DNA of 35,253 nt from Magnetococcales bacterium (GCA_015233035.1 JADFYM010000010.1:1-35253), one strand, 5' to 3'. Shown: positions 16,573 to 24,590, numbered from the stretch's first letter. Numbers and translations: made by a program. Notes: generated from the sequence alone by a model not told the origin.

Positions 16573-17784
16573 GTGTCAAAGATTATGGAGTGGGTGGACG
16601 CCCGTCTGCCCGTCACAGCGTTGTTGAAAAGTCAGGCCACCGAATATCCAACCCCCAAAAATTTGAATTATTGGTGGAATTTTGGTTCGTTGGCCTTGTT
16701 TGTCCTCATCATCATGATTGCCTCTGGTCTGTTTCTGGCCATGCACTACAAGGCGGATGCCAATCAATCCTTTGATGTGGTGGAACACATCATGCGGGAT
16801 GTCCATTTTGGCTGGTTGTTGCGTTACCTCCATGCCAATGGGGCTTCTTTCTTTTTCGTGGTTGTCTACATCCATATTTTGCGTGGGATGTATTATGGCT
16901 CCTACCGCAAGCCCCGGGAAATTTTGTGGTGGTTCGGGGTCACGCTCTTCCTGATCATGATGGGCACCGCCTTTATGGGGTATGTGTTGCCCTGGGGTCA
17001 GATGTCCTACTGGGGAGCGGCGGTGATCACCAACCTGATGAGTGCCATTCCCCTCATTGGCGAGGATCTGGTGGTCTGGATCTGGGGCGGGTTTGCGGTG
17101 GGTGATCCCACGCTGAACCGGTTTTTTGCCCTCCATTTTCTGTTGCCGCTGGTTATTTTCGGTTTGGCGATTCTCCACCTGTGGGCCTTGCATGCGGTCC
17201 ACTCCAACAATCCGGTGGGCATTGATCTGGACGAGGAAAAAGACTGCATCCCCTTTCATCCCTATTATACCATCAAGGATCTGTATGGCATGGGGGTGTT
17301 TTTGATCGTTTTTTGTGCGGTGGTCTTCTTTGTGCCCAACCTTTTTCTGGAACCGGACAATTATATTCCCGCCAATCCCATGCAGACCCCGGCCCATATT
17401 GTGCCGGAGTGGTATTTCCTGCCCTTTTATGCCATTTTGCGGTCCATCGACTTTCTGGGACCGTTCAGCAAACTGGCGGGGGTGGTGGCGATGATCGGGG
17501 CCATTGCCATTTTGTTCATCCTGCCATTTCTGGACCGTTCGCCGGTGCGCTGCTTCCGGTATCGGCCTCTCAGCCGGCAACTGTTCTGGATCTTTGTCGT
17601 CGACTGTTTTCTCCTGGGTTGGGTGGGGTATAACCCGGCGGACGCGGTCACCCTGGATGGTGCCTTGCCCCTGACGGTGGTGGGACGTACCGGCACAGCC
17701 ATCTATTTTGGCTATTTTGTCCTGCTGTGGGTGATTACCGCCTTCGACATCGAAAAACACTCACCCGTACCCAAAAGCATCTAA
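16573..17784 (+). CDS. petB: Cytochrome b subunit of the bc1 complex
   Basis: The integral membrane subunit with two b haems and the Qo and Qi quinone sites, 403 residues and about eight transmembrane helices. The haem-ligand histidines lie in RYLHANGAS and YIHILRG (helix B) and in the ALHFLLPLVIFGLAILHLWA region (helix D). The Qo-site motif PEWYFLPFYAILRSI is intact. A full-length form (both N- and C-terminal halves in one chain) indicates a bc1 rather than a b6f arrangement. It starts with GTG at 16573, with AAGGAG nine nt upstream. petA ends 55 nt before it. Confidence 0.97.
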   Translation: MSKIMEWVDARLPVTALLKSQATEYPTPKNLNYWWNFGSLALFVLIIMIASGLFLAMHYKADANQSFDVVEHIMRDVHFGWLLRYLHANGASFFFVVVYIHILRGMYYGSYRKPREILWWFGVTLFLIMMGTAFMGYVLPWGQMSYWGAAVITNLMSAIPLIGEDLVVWIWGGFAVGDPTLNRFFALHFLLPLVIFGLAILHLWALHAVHSNNPVGIDLDEEKDCIPFHPYYTIKDLYGMGVFLIVFCAVVFFVPNLFLEPDNYIPANPMQTPAHIVPEWYFLPFYAILRSIDFLGPFSKLAGVVAMIGAIAILFILPFLDRSPVRCFRYRPLSRQLFWIFVVDCFLLGWVGYNPADAVTLDGALPLTVVGRTGTAIYFGYFVLLWVITAFDIEKHSPVPKSI

Positions 17785-17797
17785 GGGGAGCGCGAAC

Positions 17798-18691
17798 ATG
17801 AATATTATGACGACAAGAGGCAGAGACGAGCGGGCCGGTCAGACCATGCGCCTCGGTGCGCGGGTCAAACCGGCCGGGGTATGGGTGGTGGTGTTGGGGT
17901 TGTTGGCGGTCCTGTTGCCCAGGGGGGGCGTCGCCTCCGAGGCGATGCATCTGCCCAAACAAAACTGGCCGTTTGTGGGGGTGTTCGGGCAATTTGACAA
18001 CGCCGCGCTCAAGCGGGGGGTGCAGGTGACGGTGCAGGTGTGCATGGCCTGTCACTCTCTCAAATATATCAAGTTTGATCGCCTGCGGCAGTTCGGGTTT
18101 ACCGAACAGGAGGTCAAGGCGTTTGCGGAAAGCCAGGGGCGGACCAAGAAGGATGCCATGCTCTCCGGCATGGATCCGGTGCTCGCCAAGGACTCGTTTG
18201 GCGTGGTGCCGCCCGATCTTTCGCTCATCACCAAGGCGCGCAAGGGGTATGAAGACTATGTCTTTGGCATTCTGACTGGCTATGCCAGCGAGAGTGATGT
18301 GGCCCTGGCCAGGCAGGTCATGGCCGATGGACATGCGGCGGACGGGGAGGTCCGGGAGGTGGCTGCGACATTGCATCTGGATCCCAATCACCCGGAAAAA
18401 ATCGCCGAGACCTTGAAACGTATCGCCGACGGGGGCAATTTCAACAAATATTTCCCCGGCCATTTCCTGGCCATGCCGCAGCCGCTGATGGATGGGGCGG
18501 TGGTGTATGCCGATGGTACGGAAAACAGCAAGGTGCAGATGGCGCGGGATGTGGTGACCTTTCTGGCCTGGGCGGCAGAACCCACCCAGACGGAGCGCAA
18601 GGCACTCGGCTTTAATGTGTTGCTCTATCTGGTCGTCTTCACCCTCATGCTGTACGCGCTCAAGCGGCGCATCTGGGCACGGGTGCATTGA
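17798..18691 (+). CDS. petC: Cytochrome c1 subunit of the bc1 complex
   Basis: The membrane-anchored c-type haem subunit, which accepts the electron from the Rieske protein. It has 297 residues, somewhat longer than the usual 240-280. A Sec-type signal peptide is seen (hydrophobic VWVVVLGLLAVLLP, cleavage probable after GGVAS). The haem motif is CMACH at about residues 82-86, the probable methionine ligand is in HFLAMPQPL, and a single C-terminal membrane helix (LLYLVVFTLMLYAL) is followed by positive charges. The ATG at 17798 has AAGGGGAG seven nt upstream. The N-terminal 25 residues before the signal helix are unusually long and basic. Confidence 0.96.
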   Translation: MNIMTTRGRDERAGQTMRLGARVKPAGVWVVVLGLLAVLLPRGGVASEAMHLPKQNWPFVGVFGQFDNAALKRGVQVTVQVCMACHSLKYIKFDRLRQFGFTEQEVKAFAESQGRTKKDAMLSGMDPVLAKDSFGVVPPDLSLITKARKGYEDYVFGILTGYASESDVALARQVMADGHAADGEVREVAATLHLDPNHPEKIAETLKRIADGGNFNKYFPGHFLAMPQPLMDGAVVYADGTENSKVQMARDVVTFLAWAAEPTQTERKALGFNVLLYLVVFTLMLYALKRRIWARVH

Positions 18692-18695
18692 CAAT

Positions 18696-18735
18696 GGACC
18701 CCACCGGGGGGGGATAATCCCCCCGGACTCCCTGG
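18696..18735. repeat. Module A GC palindrome, single unit
   Basis: GGACCCC, then a palindrome with ATAAT centre and CCGGGGGG/CCCCCCGG arms, then GGACTCCC. It lies 5 nt behind the petC stop and could serve as the 3' end hairpin of petABC, although no T-run follows on the plus strand. Module B follows 9 nt later. Confidence 0.75.
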
Positions 18736-18744
18736 ATAATGATC

Positions 18745-18793
18745 AAAAAAAAAGGGTGGAGGGGTCTGGGGAGGCGGAGAACCGCCTCCCCAG
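18745..18793 (-). terminator. Module B terminator-like hairpin with T9 (minus strand)
   Basis: A perfect 12-bp stem (18766-18777 with 18782-18793, CTGGGGAGGCGG) with a 4-nt loop. On the minus strand it is followed by a C-rich spacer of 12 nt and nine T (18745-18753). Three near-identical cassettes occur at 21073, 24680 and 27551. Its orientation suits transcription coming from smpB, about 330 nt away. Confidence 0.65.
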
Positions 18794-18866
18794 AAAGGGT
18801 GTTCGGCACCTCCCAATCAGCCTTGTCACGCCACCCTGTGCCAGAAAACAACGGTGTCCTTTCAGG

Positions 18867-19019
18867 AGGCCTTGATCATCGTTTCGGCCATTCCAGTCAG
18901 AACCCTGGATTCACGCCTTCGCGGGAATGACGAGCGAATTTCGTGTCATACCCATTCCCGTCATGCCCGCGAAGGCGGGCATCCAGGGGAGTTCATGGAC
19001 GAAACGATGATCAAGGCCT
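18867..19019. repeat. Long imperfect inverted repeat (possible MITE or REP-type element)
   Basis: The outer arms are a perfect 20-bp inverted repeat (18867-18886 with 19000-19019, containing GGCCTTGATCATCGTTTCG). The inner arms are a 29-bp inverted repeat with three mismatches (18904-18932 with 18959-18987) containing the CGCCTTCGCGGG and CCCGCGAAGGCG cores. The whole forms a long hairpin of about 150 nt with no coding capacity. The inner core resembles the short CCCGCGAAGGCGGG palindromes scattered in many proteobacterial genomes. Confidence 0.7.
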
Positions 19020-19090
19020 TTCAGGATAACCGGACCTGAAGAGTCACAATCCAAACAAACGCCGAAAAGGCATCACAAGGGGGGGGATGG

Positions 19091-19114
19091 GGTGGGGCGG
19101 TTGACCGCCCCACC
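19091..19114 (-). terminator. GC hairpin directly after smpB
   Basis: A perfect 10-bp stem (GGTGGGGCGG at 19091-19100 with its complement at 19105-19114) and a 4-nt loop lie 6 nt behind the smpB stop. On the minus strand a C-rich tract follows, as in module B, but the T-run is missing, so it looks like a worn copy of that cassette. Confidence 0.55.
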
Positions 19115-19119
19115 GGTGA

Positions 19120-19575
19120 TCATTCTCTGGAGTCCGACAGGATGCGGGCTTTGTCACGATTCCAGTCGCGTTCCTGGATGGCGTGTCGTTTGTCGTACAA
19201 ATTTTTGCCCCGACCAACGCCCACCTCTATCTTGACCTTGCCATCTTTCCAGTAGGCTTTGAGGGGAATCAGGGTCAGCCCTTTTTCCCGGCTCAGGCCG
19301 ATCAAACGACGGATTTCTGCGCGATGGGCCAAGAGTTTGCGGGTGCGCAGGGGATCGTGGTTGTTCAGATTGCCGTGGGTGTAAACGGCAATATTGGCGT
19401 TGAGCAAGACCAGTTCGTTGGCCTGCACCACGGCATAGGCGTCGTGGATGGTCAGCTTGCCGGCCCGCACAGATTTGACCTCGGTGCCGAGCAGGGCGAT
19501 ACCGACCTCCAATTGTTCCAGAATTTCATAATTAAACCGCGCCTTGCGGTTTTCAGAGATGATCTTGATGCCCAT
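19120..19575 (-). CDS. smpB: SsrA-binding protein SmpB
   Basis: Binds tmRNA and delivers it to stalled ribosomes for trans-translation. It has 151 residues, the normal length. Recognisable blocks are ISENRKARFNYEILE at the N-terminus, GIALLGTEVKSVRAGK, the NLNNHDPLRTRKLLAHRAEI stretch, and the basic tail GRGKNLYDKRHAIQERDW that enters the ribosomal mRNA channel. The ATG at 19575 is 14 nt behind the cytochrome c gene, with only a weak ribosome binding site, so coupling to that gene is likely. No tmRNA gene was recognised in the window. Confidence 0.97.
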   Translation of the reverse strand: MGIKIISENRKARFNYEILEQLEVGIALLGTEVKSVRAGKLTIHDAYAVVQANELVLLNANIAVYTHGNLNNHDPLRTRKLLAHRAEIRRLIGLSREKGLTLIPLKAYWKDGKVKIEVGVGRGKNLYDKRHAIQERDWNRDKARILSDSRE

Positions 19576-19589
19576 GCGGCCCGAAGCAA

Positions 19590-19898
19590 CTATTTACCCA
19601 GGCTGGAGAAATAGGCGGCCAGATTGTCGATATCGGCATCGGTCAGGTTTTTGGTTTGTGGGTTCATCAAGGGATTGACGCGCTTGCCCTCCCGGAAGGC
19701 TTTCAATTGAGCGACGAGGTAGGCTCCTTTTTGGCCAGCGAGGTTGGGTTGGGTTTCCACCTTGCTCAGGCCATCCAGTCCATGGCAGGCGGCGCAGACA
19801 GCGGCTTTGGCTTTGCCAGCGGCGACATCTCCGGCGGCGAAGGCGGGGCTGGCGATGAGAGCAGAGGCCAGCAGAACTCCTGCAACGAGCTTTTTCAC
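19590..19898 (-). CDS. Small periplasmic monohaem cytochrome c (class I)
   Basis: A predicted soluble electron carrier, 102 residues including a signal peptide. The GTG at 19898 is chosen because AAGGAGA lies about 7 nt upstream and the protein then starts with a classic signal peptide ([21 protein letters not shown]), cleaved before AGDVAAG. The mature part has CAACH (haem attachment), the [12 protein letters not shown] stretch typical of c552/c553-like proteins, and a Met in VNPLMNPQ as probable sixth ligand. It ends with [13 protein letters not shown]. An obvious partner would be the bc1 complex 1 kb away, but that link is inference. Confidence 0.92.
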   Translation of the reverse strand: MKKLVAGVLLASALIASPAFAAGDVAAGKAKAAVCAACHGLDGLSKVETQPNLAGQKGAYLVAQLKAFREGKRVNPLMNPQTKNLTDADIDNLAAYFSSLGK

Positions 19899-19990
19899 AC
19901 GTGTTCTCCTTGAAATTGAACAAAATCTGTCAACGGCACCCATTGCCGCTGACGTGATCCTCAACCCAACACAGTCAAAAGTTGTCCTGT

Positions 19991-20040
19991 TCGGGGCTTT
20001 GGATCCAACCAGGGGGACAATCCTTTCTGGACCCCTGAAT
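19991..20040. repeat. Degenerate module A repeat behind dapA
   Basis: The stretch around CCAACCAGGGGGACAATCC and TTCTGGACCCCTGAAT resembles the intact array at 24591-24666, with several changes in the second arm, and it begins with a GGGGCTTTGG remnant of the second unit type. It sits 9 nt behind the dapA stop. The damaged arms suggest an old copy. Confidence 0.5.
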
Positions 20041-20048
20041 GATTGGAA

Positions 20049-20927
20049 TTATGATACCGCCAGGCCAATCCGCACCATGGCCTGCCGCAACGGTTCCCGA
20101 TGCACCTCTGCCAACGGGGTCAACGGGAGCCGAATTTCCGGGCCACACAAACCCATCATGGCGGCGGCGGCCTTGACCGGGATGGGATTGGTTTCGCAAA
20201 ACAGCAACCGGTTGATCTCCAGCAAGCGGGTATGGGTATGACGGCTGGCGGTCAAATCGCCTTTGCAGAATTGCCGCCACAGGGTCACCATCTGGTCGGG
20301 GGCAATATTGGTGGAGACCGAAATGACACCCGCCCCACCAATGGCCAGGAAGGGCAAAAAGGTGGCATCGTCACCCGACAGCAAGGTAATCTGTCCGTTG
20401 GTCTTTTCCAGGATGATGGAGGCCCGTTCCATGTTGGCGGTGGCCTCTTTGAGGCCGACGATCCGGGGATGCTGGGCCAGACGGGCGACGGTATCGGGCA
20501 GCATATCGACGCCGGTACGACTGGGCACATTATAGAGCACCAGGGGAATATCGACGGCCTCGGCCACGGCCTGATAGTGGCGGACCAGCCCTTCCTGGGT
20601 GGGTTTGTTGTAGTAGGGGGTGATCAGCAGGGCTCCGTTGGCACCGGCCTGTTGAGCGAAGCGGGTCAGTTCGATGGTCTCTGCCGTGGAATTGGAGCCG
20701 GTACCGGCGATGACCGGGACGCGGCCATTGACCTGTTGCAGGCAGACCTCGATGACGTGGCGGTGTTCGGCATGGCTCAGGGTGGCGGATTCGCCGGTGG
20801 TGCCGCAGGGCACCAGACCGCTGATGCCGTTCTGGATCTGAAATTCGATCAAGTGGCGCAGAGCGGCATCGTCCACCTGGCCGTCTTTGAATGGGGTGAT
20901 CAGTGCGGTGAAGACGCCTTTGAACAT
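20049..20927 (-). CDS. dapA: 4-hydroxy-tetrahydrodipicolinate synthase
   Basis: Condenses pyruvate with aspartate semialdehyde, the first committed step to diaminopimelate and lysine. It is a 292-residue TIM-barrel aldolase. The pyruvate-binding motif GTTGESATL (T43, T44), the catalytic triad tyrosine Y106 in TPYYNKPT, Y132 in LYNVPSRTG with R137, and the Schiff-base lysine K160 in GLKEAT are all present. The ATG at 20927 has AGGAG seven nt upstream. dapA close to smpB is a common alphaproteobacterial arrangement; here a cytochrome gene lies between them. Confidence 0.97.
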   Translation of the reverse strand: MFKGVFTALITPFKDGQVDDAALRHLIEFQIQNGISGLVPCGTTGESATLSHAEHRHVIEVCLQQVNGRVPVIAGTGSNSTAETIELTRFAQQAGANGALLITPYYNKPTQEGLVRHYQAVAEAVDIPLVLYNVPSRTGVDMLPDTVARLAQHPRIVGLKEATANMERASIILEKTNGQITLLSGDDATFLPFLAIGGAGVISVSTNIAPDQMVTLWRQFCKGDLTASRHTHTRLLEINRLLFCETNPIPVKAAAAMMGLCGPEIRLPLTPLAEVHREPLRQAMVRIGLAVS

Positions 20928-21072
20928 GGCGCGCTCCTATTCCTGAAAGAGAGGCGGTTTTGCTGGCCGCATCTGTGTTGAACCTGTTTTACCAGCGACC
21001 AAGCTACCGGAATTGGCGACCGATCACAAGGGGTTCTTGCTATCGGTAACCGGATCTGGGGCCAAAACGAGT

Positions 21073-21122
21073 AAAAAAAAAGGGTGGGGGGGTCTGGGGG
21101 GGCGGTTCACCGCCCGCCCCAG
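21073..21122 (-). terminator. Module B terminator overlapping the end of the TPR gene
   Basis: The stem (21094-21105 with 21110-21122, one bulge) has a loop TTCA on the plus strand that holds the stop codon of the TPR gene (21107-21109). On the minus strand a 12-nt C-rich spacer and nine T (21073-21081) follow. The opposite strand carries four closely spaced runs of three or more G, a potential G-quadruplex. Confidence 0.75.
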
Positions 21123-22564
21123 AAGGGGGCATCACTATCCTTTCCCCAGAAGGGGGCATCGCTGTCTTTTCCCCAGAAGGGGGTTTCTTGTGCTTGGCGT
21201 ATGGCAGCGATTTTGTCTTTTGTGACGGTGATGGCAGGCAAGTCGCCGAGTTTCTCGAAGACTGGGAGTTGTTCTTCATGGATACGCAGGGCCAGGTCGA
21301 GTTCTCCCCGTGCTTTGTGGACATCGGCGATTTTGCTCATGATGGTTGTGCGAGAGTGGAGGTCGCCGATTTTTTCGAAAACCGGAAGTTGTTCCTTGTA
21401 GGCACGCAGAGCCTCGTCGAATTCTCCCCGCGATTTAAGTACATCTACGATTCTGGTTATGGTAACGGCGCGGAGGCGGATGTCGCCGATTTTTTCGAAG
21501 ATCGGGATTAATTCCCTGTAGACGCGCAGAGCCTCGTCAAGTTGTCCACGCGCTTGGAGCACATGTGCGATTCCGCCCATAGCGATGGCTCGTTCGCGGG
21601 TGTCGCCGATTTTTTCGAAGATCGGAATCTGTTCCTCGTAGATGCGCAGAGCCTCGTCGAGTTGTCCCTGCCCTTGGAGTACATCTGCGATTCTGCTCAT
21701 GGTGATGGCGCAGAAGCGGAGATCCCCGAGTTTTTCGAAAACTGTAAACACCTCATTCTTTAATAAATTTAAGGCTATCTCCGATTCTCCTCGAAGCAAC
21801 AAGGATTCCACCATGAGTATTCCGACCTCGGATGCGGTGCGTGGGTCATTCTGATCTTCAAACAGGGTGCGCGCCTTGCGCAAATCCGCCAAAGCCTTGT
21901 CCCACTCTCCCAATTGTCTGTGCAATTGTCCCCGTTCTTTCCATAGGCTGGCCACGGCCCATGAGGGTTCAGGATAGGTGGCCAGGTGGTTGTCAATGGT
22001 TGAAATGCGTTGCACGGTATCGTTATGCCGGAGGTTAATCCGCTCGACATCAAGGAGGGGAGGCAGAATCGCCTCTTGTTGCGGTCTGCTGGGTCGGGTA
22101 AAGGTTAACACCGCACTGCGCCAGGACCACAGGTCCGGGGCCTCCAGGGCGAGGGTCCGCAACTCGGAAGGGCTGAGCCAGATGAGTATCGGTCTGGCGG
22201 CTTTTTCGGCCATAATGTCCCGCATGCCGTTGAGCAGCCAACAAAAACGCATCCCCTGTTCCAGCCGCAACCAGGTTCCCAGTTCCAAAATATGCACGGG
22301 CGCGTGATCCGGTGGCAGGGCAGCCAATGCTTCCAATACCGGTCCCGAACTGACCCAGTCGAGAGGCATGACCAGTTGCTTACCGGGATAGCCCATCTCC
22401 GCCAAGCGTTGGATGATGGCATCCCGATAGCGGCGTTCCCCGTATTCCAGGAATACCAATATAAACCGAGGATTGTTCCCCAGTAGGCGATCCAATTGCA
22501 GGAGCGCGCCCGAGTGTTCGCTGGACAGCGATGGAAGTGGGTCCGAATCAGCCGAGGGGGGCAT
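21107..22564 (-). CDS. TPR protein, probable sensor partner of the adjacent ATPase
   Basis: A 485-residue protein. Residues 30-155 form an alpha/beta domain containing NGMRDIMAEKAARPILIW and then APDLWSWRSAVLTF; this pattern resembles a module I associate with bacterial STAND-type proteins, where it links the NTPase to the TPRs. Residues about 200-460 are tetratricopeptide repeats. Residues 281-440 are four units of exactly 40 residues, each ending in FEKIGD or a close variant. The last 25 residues are three copies of a PFWGKDSDA-like unit encoded by 27-bp DNA repeats derived from the downstream terminator. The start ATG 22564 overlaps the ATPase gene by 17 nt, so the two are probably translated together. 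I cannot name a function beyond a likely ligand-sensing or scaffold role. Confidence 0.85.
   Translation of the reverse strand: MPPSADSDPLPSLSSEHSGALLQLDRLLGNNPRFILVFLEYGERRYRDAIIQRLAEMGYPGKQLVMPLDWVSSGPVLEALAALPPDHAPVHILELGTWLRLEQGMRFCWLLNGMRDIMAEKAARPILIWLSPSELRTLALEAPDLWSWRSAVLTFTRPSRPQQEAILPPLLDVERINLRHNDTVQRISTIDNHLATYPEPSWAVASLWKERGQLHRQLGEWDKALADLRKARTLFEDQNDPRTASEVGILMVESLLLRGESEIALNLLKNEVFTVFEKLGDLRFCAITMSRIADVLQGQGQLDEALRIYEEQIPIFEKIGDTRERAIAMGGIAHVLQARGQLDEALRVYRELIPIFEKIGDIRLRAVTITRIVDVLKSRGEFDEALRAYKEQLPVFEKIGDLHSRTTIMSKIADVHKARGELDLALRIHEEQLPVFEKLGDLPAITVTKDKIAAIRQAQETPFWGKDSDAPFWGKDSDAPFWGGR
21117..21183 (-). repeat. 27-bp tandem repeats in the TPR gene end
   Basis: Units begin at 21117, 21144 and 21171 with CCCCAGAAGGGGG on the plus strand. 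The first two are 27 nt long and differ at few positions; the third diverges after its first 13 nt. The repeated core equals the outer arm of the module B hairpin that ends the gene, which suggests the arm was duplicated and became coding. Confidence 0.8.
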
Positions 22565-23864
22565 GGCGTGTGTAGCCTGGCAAAGTCTGTACGATGGGAT
22601 GGGAACGCCACCAGTGGTCGTTGTATTCCAGCAATGCCAGTACCTTGAATAATTTGGTCAGTTCTGGTCTGTCTGGTTGCACATCATCGCCCGTGTCGAT
22701 CATCCGCATCAACTCGTAATCTCTGGCTTCGAGCAGTCGGCGAAAATCCGACGCCATGCTGGCCACAGCCTTGTCAGCGGCGGTGCGATCCAGGCGATTG
22801 TGTCGGCTTTTTTGCCAAGTCAGACTGAGTAGACGTACCAGGTCACGGGGATGTCCACCGCAGTGGTCGATCAGATGATCCACGGTCTCCATGCCGTCGA
22901 ACCATTGGAGCGGAACGCGCCGCAGGACCATTTCCCGCAGAGTTGCTCGGGCGTCGTTGTCGCTGAAAGATCCATCCCGATTGTACAGCTTTATCATGGG
23001 GAGACGGCATACAGCACTGTACTGTTGTTGTAGAGCATTGGTCTCAAACAGGATGTGAATCGGTGCGCCATAGAGAAAATTGGCACGAATTTGTTGCAAT
23101 TGATGGACATCCTCAATGAAGAAACGATGGGTATCTTTCCCGTTGAGCTTGTCCGTTCCGTCAATGATAAACAACAGGCCTCGTCCCAAATGACTCTCCT
23201 GGAGCAGACGATTGGCTTCGTCAATCAGGGCGTTGAAGGCTTCCGCGAATTCTGCAAAGCTGTTACGTACCACTTCGCGCAACTCATCCTTGTAGGAGGC
23301 GTTATATCGAAAGGCATTGGTTACCTTGACCAGAAAATCGCTGATAAAGGGCAGAGAGAGACCAGCCTTGATTTCTGTTGCCAACTCCGTGGACAACGTC
23401 TTGTCCGTCATGCGTGTGATCACATGTTGTGTGAACCAGACGTGCAGACGATCCAAATATACTGCATCCACTATGAGTTGTTTTTCCTGCAAGGCAGAAC
23501 AGAGCCGTTGGGCACAAGTGAGTAACAAGTCCACATACTGGAGATTTTGCGGGTCGAGTTCGTTGCGGGCATCCAACAAGATGACATGGTAGCCATCCGG
23601 GTTGTGTAGAGTGCTCTGAAGCCGACGCATTTCTGTACTCTTGCCGCAACCAATATGACCTGTGAAAAGCAGGTACCGGCGATTCGGCACTTTCACCACC
23701 CGCGACGTGTTCGGATCTACTCCCAACTCTTGGTAGAGATCATGAAAGCTGAACTCACCCCGGGCATGGGCTGTATCCACATATAACGGATCATCCGGCT
23801 CCAGTGCCCGATTGGGCTCGAGATTGTCTCCGAGTTTAAAAAACTCCAATAATTCATCGCTCAT
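22548..23864 (-). CDS. P-loop ATPase (AAA/STAND-like)
   Basis: A 438-residue protein of the AAA/STAND-like ATPase group. The Walker A motif is GHIGCGKST (residues 69-77), preceded by RRYLLFT. Walker B is LLFIIDGTDKL (about 230-240), ending in a single aspartate. A late block CGGHPRDLVRLLSLTW is typical of the winged-helix/sensor region of such ATPases. There is no membrane segment and no recognisable effector domain. The start ATG 23864 has GGAGG eight nt upstream and follows the nitroreductase stop by 22 nt. The 17-nt overlap with the TPR gene suggests the pair works as one split STAND-like signalling unit. What it senses or triggers cannot be seen. Confidence 0.85.
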   Translation of the reverse strand: MSDELLEFFKLGDNLEPNRALEPDDPLYVDTAHARGEFSFHDLYQELGVDPNTSRVVKVPNRRYLLFTGHIGCGKSTEMRRLQSTLHNPDGYHVILLDARNELDPQNLQYVDLLLTCAQRLCSALQEKQLIVDAVYLDRLHVWFTQHVITRMTDKTLSTELATEIKAGLSLPFISDFLVKVTNAFRYNASYKDELREVVRNSFAEFAEAFNALIDEANRLLQESHLGRGLLFIIDGTDKLNGKDTHRFFIEDVHQLQQIRANFLYGAPIHILFETNALQQQYSAVCRLPMIKLYNRDGSFSDNDARATLREMVLRRVPLQWFDGMETVDHLIDHCGGHPRDLVRLLSLTWQKSRHNRLDRTAADKAVASMASDFRRLLEARDYELMRMIDTGDDVQPDRPELTKLFKVLALLEYNDHWWRSHPIVQTLPGYTRHAPLG

Positions 23865-23886
23865 TGGTCCATCCTCCGCTCATCAT

Positions 23887-24495
23887 TCACTCTCCGAAAC
23901 GATCCACAATCCGCACCGTTTCCAGGGCCAGTTGACCAGCCCGAGGCCGGGCGGGCTGGAGGGCCTTGCCGATGGTGACAAACATCGCGATGGCATGATC
24001 CGCCGGCAACTGGATCAACTGCCCCACGGCCGCAAAATCAAACCCGTCCATGGGGCAGGAATCATATCCCATCCCCTGGGCCGCCAGCATCAACGTCTGG
24101 GCGGCAATGCCACAGGAACGCATTGCCTCATCCCGTTGCACCTGCGGGCGTCCGTCGTAGTACTGGTGAATGGCAGGCAGGATAAAATTTTGTGCCTCCG
24201 GCGGGGCGTTGCGCCAGTAACGGAGCGGCTCCTTTTGCCAGGCTCCCAGATCGGCACACAAGACGATCAACAGCGAGGCGTCGGTGACCTGGGCTTGGTT
24301 CCAGGCGACTGTGCGAATCTGCTGGCGCAAGGCCGGATCCCGCACCACCACAAAACGCCAATGCTGAATGTTGAAGGCCGTGGGGGAGAGCATGGCCAGT
24401 TGGATGAGACGCTCCTCTTCCGTCTGGCTCATGGGATGGTTCGGATCGAACAATTTGACAGCCCGACGATTTTCGATGGCAGAAAAAATTTCCAT
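23887..24495 (-). CDS. Nitroreductase family protein (FMN-dependent)
   Basis: A 202-residue oxidoreductase of the NfsB/NADH-oxidase-like fold, normally a homodimer that binds FMN and reduces nitro compounds, quinones or flavins with NAD(P)H. The N-terminal FMN-phosphate box MEIFSAIENRRAVKLF and the stretch LSPTAFNIQHWRFVVV are typical. AAQTLMLAAQGMGYDSCPMDGF matches the second flavin-contacting segment. The ATG at 24495 has GGAG nine nt upstream; the longer open frame upstream is only read-through of module A repeats. It is the first gene of a probable operon with the ATPase and TPR genes. Substrate unknown. Confidence 0.93.
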   Translation of the reverse strand: MEIFSAIENRRAVKLFDPNHPMSQTEEERLIQLAMLSPTAFNIQHWRFVVVRDPALRQQIRTVAWNQAQVTDASLLIVLCADLGAWQKEPLRYWRNAPPEAQNFILPAIHQYYDGRPQVQRDEAMRSCGIAAQTLMLAAQGMGYDSCPMDGFDFAAVGQLIQLPADHAIAMFVTIGKALQPARPRAGQLALETVRIVDRFGE

Positions 24496-24590
24496 GGTGG
24501 GTTGCTCCGGGGGTGTGGGTTGGCAGGTCAATGGGTAAGCGGAAGGGGGGTGGGAATGTGTGTTTATGGTTTTGACTATCGTGTTGCTCG

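Larger units (their letters stand above)
18692..19119. other. Repeat-filled gap between petC and smpB
   Basis: No gene is supported in these 428 nt. They contain a module A palindrome (18696-18735), a module B hairpin with T-run on the minus strand (18745-18793), a long imperfect inverted repeat (18867-19019) and a GC hairpin just behind smpB (19091-19114). The two genes converge here, so the region carries the 3' ends of both transcription units. Confidence 0.7.

Noticed and set aside
18692-19119. A tmRNA gene next to smpB
   Set aside because: I could not find a tRNA-like acceptor end or a tag-coding frame; the region is explained by hairpin repeats.
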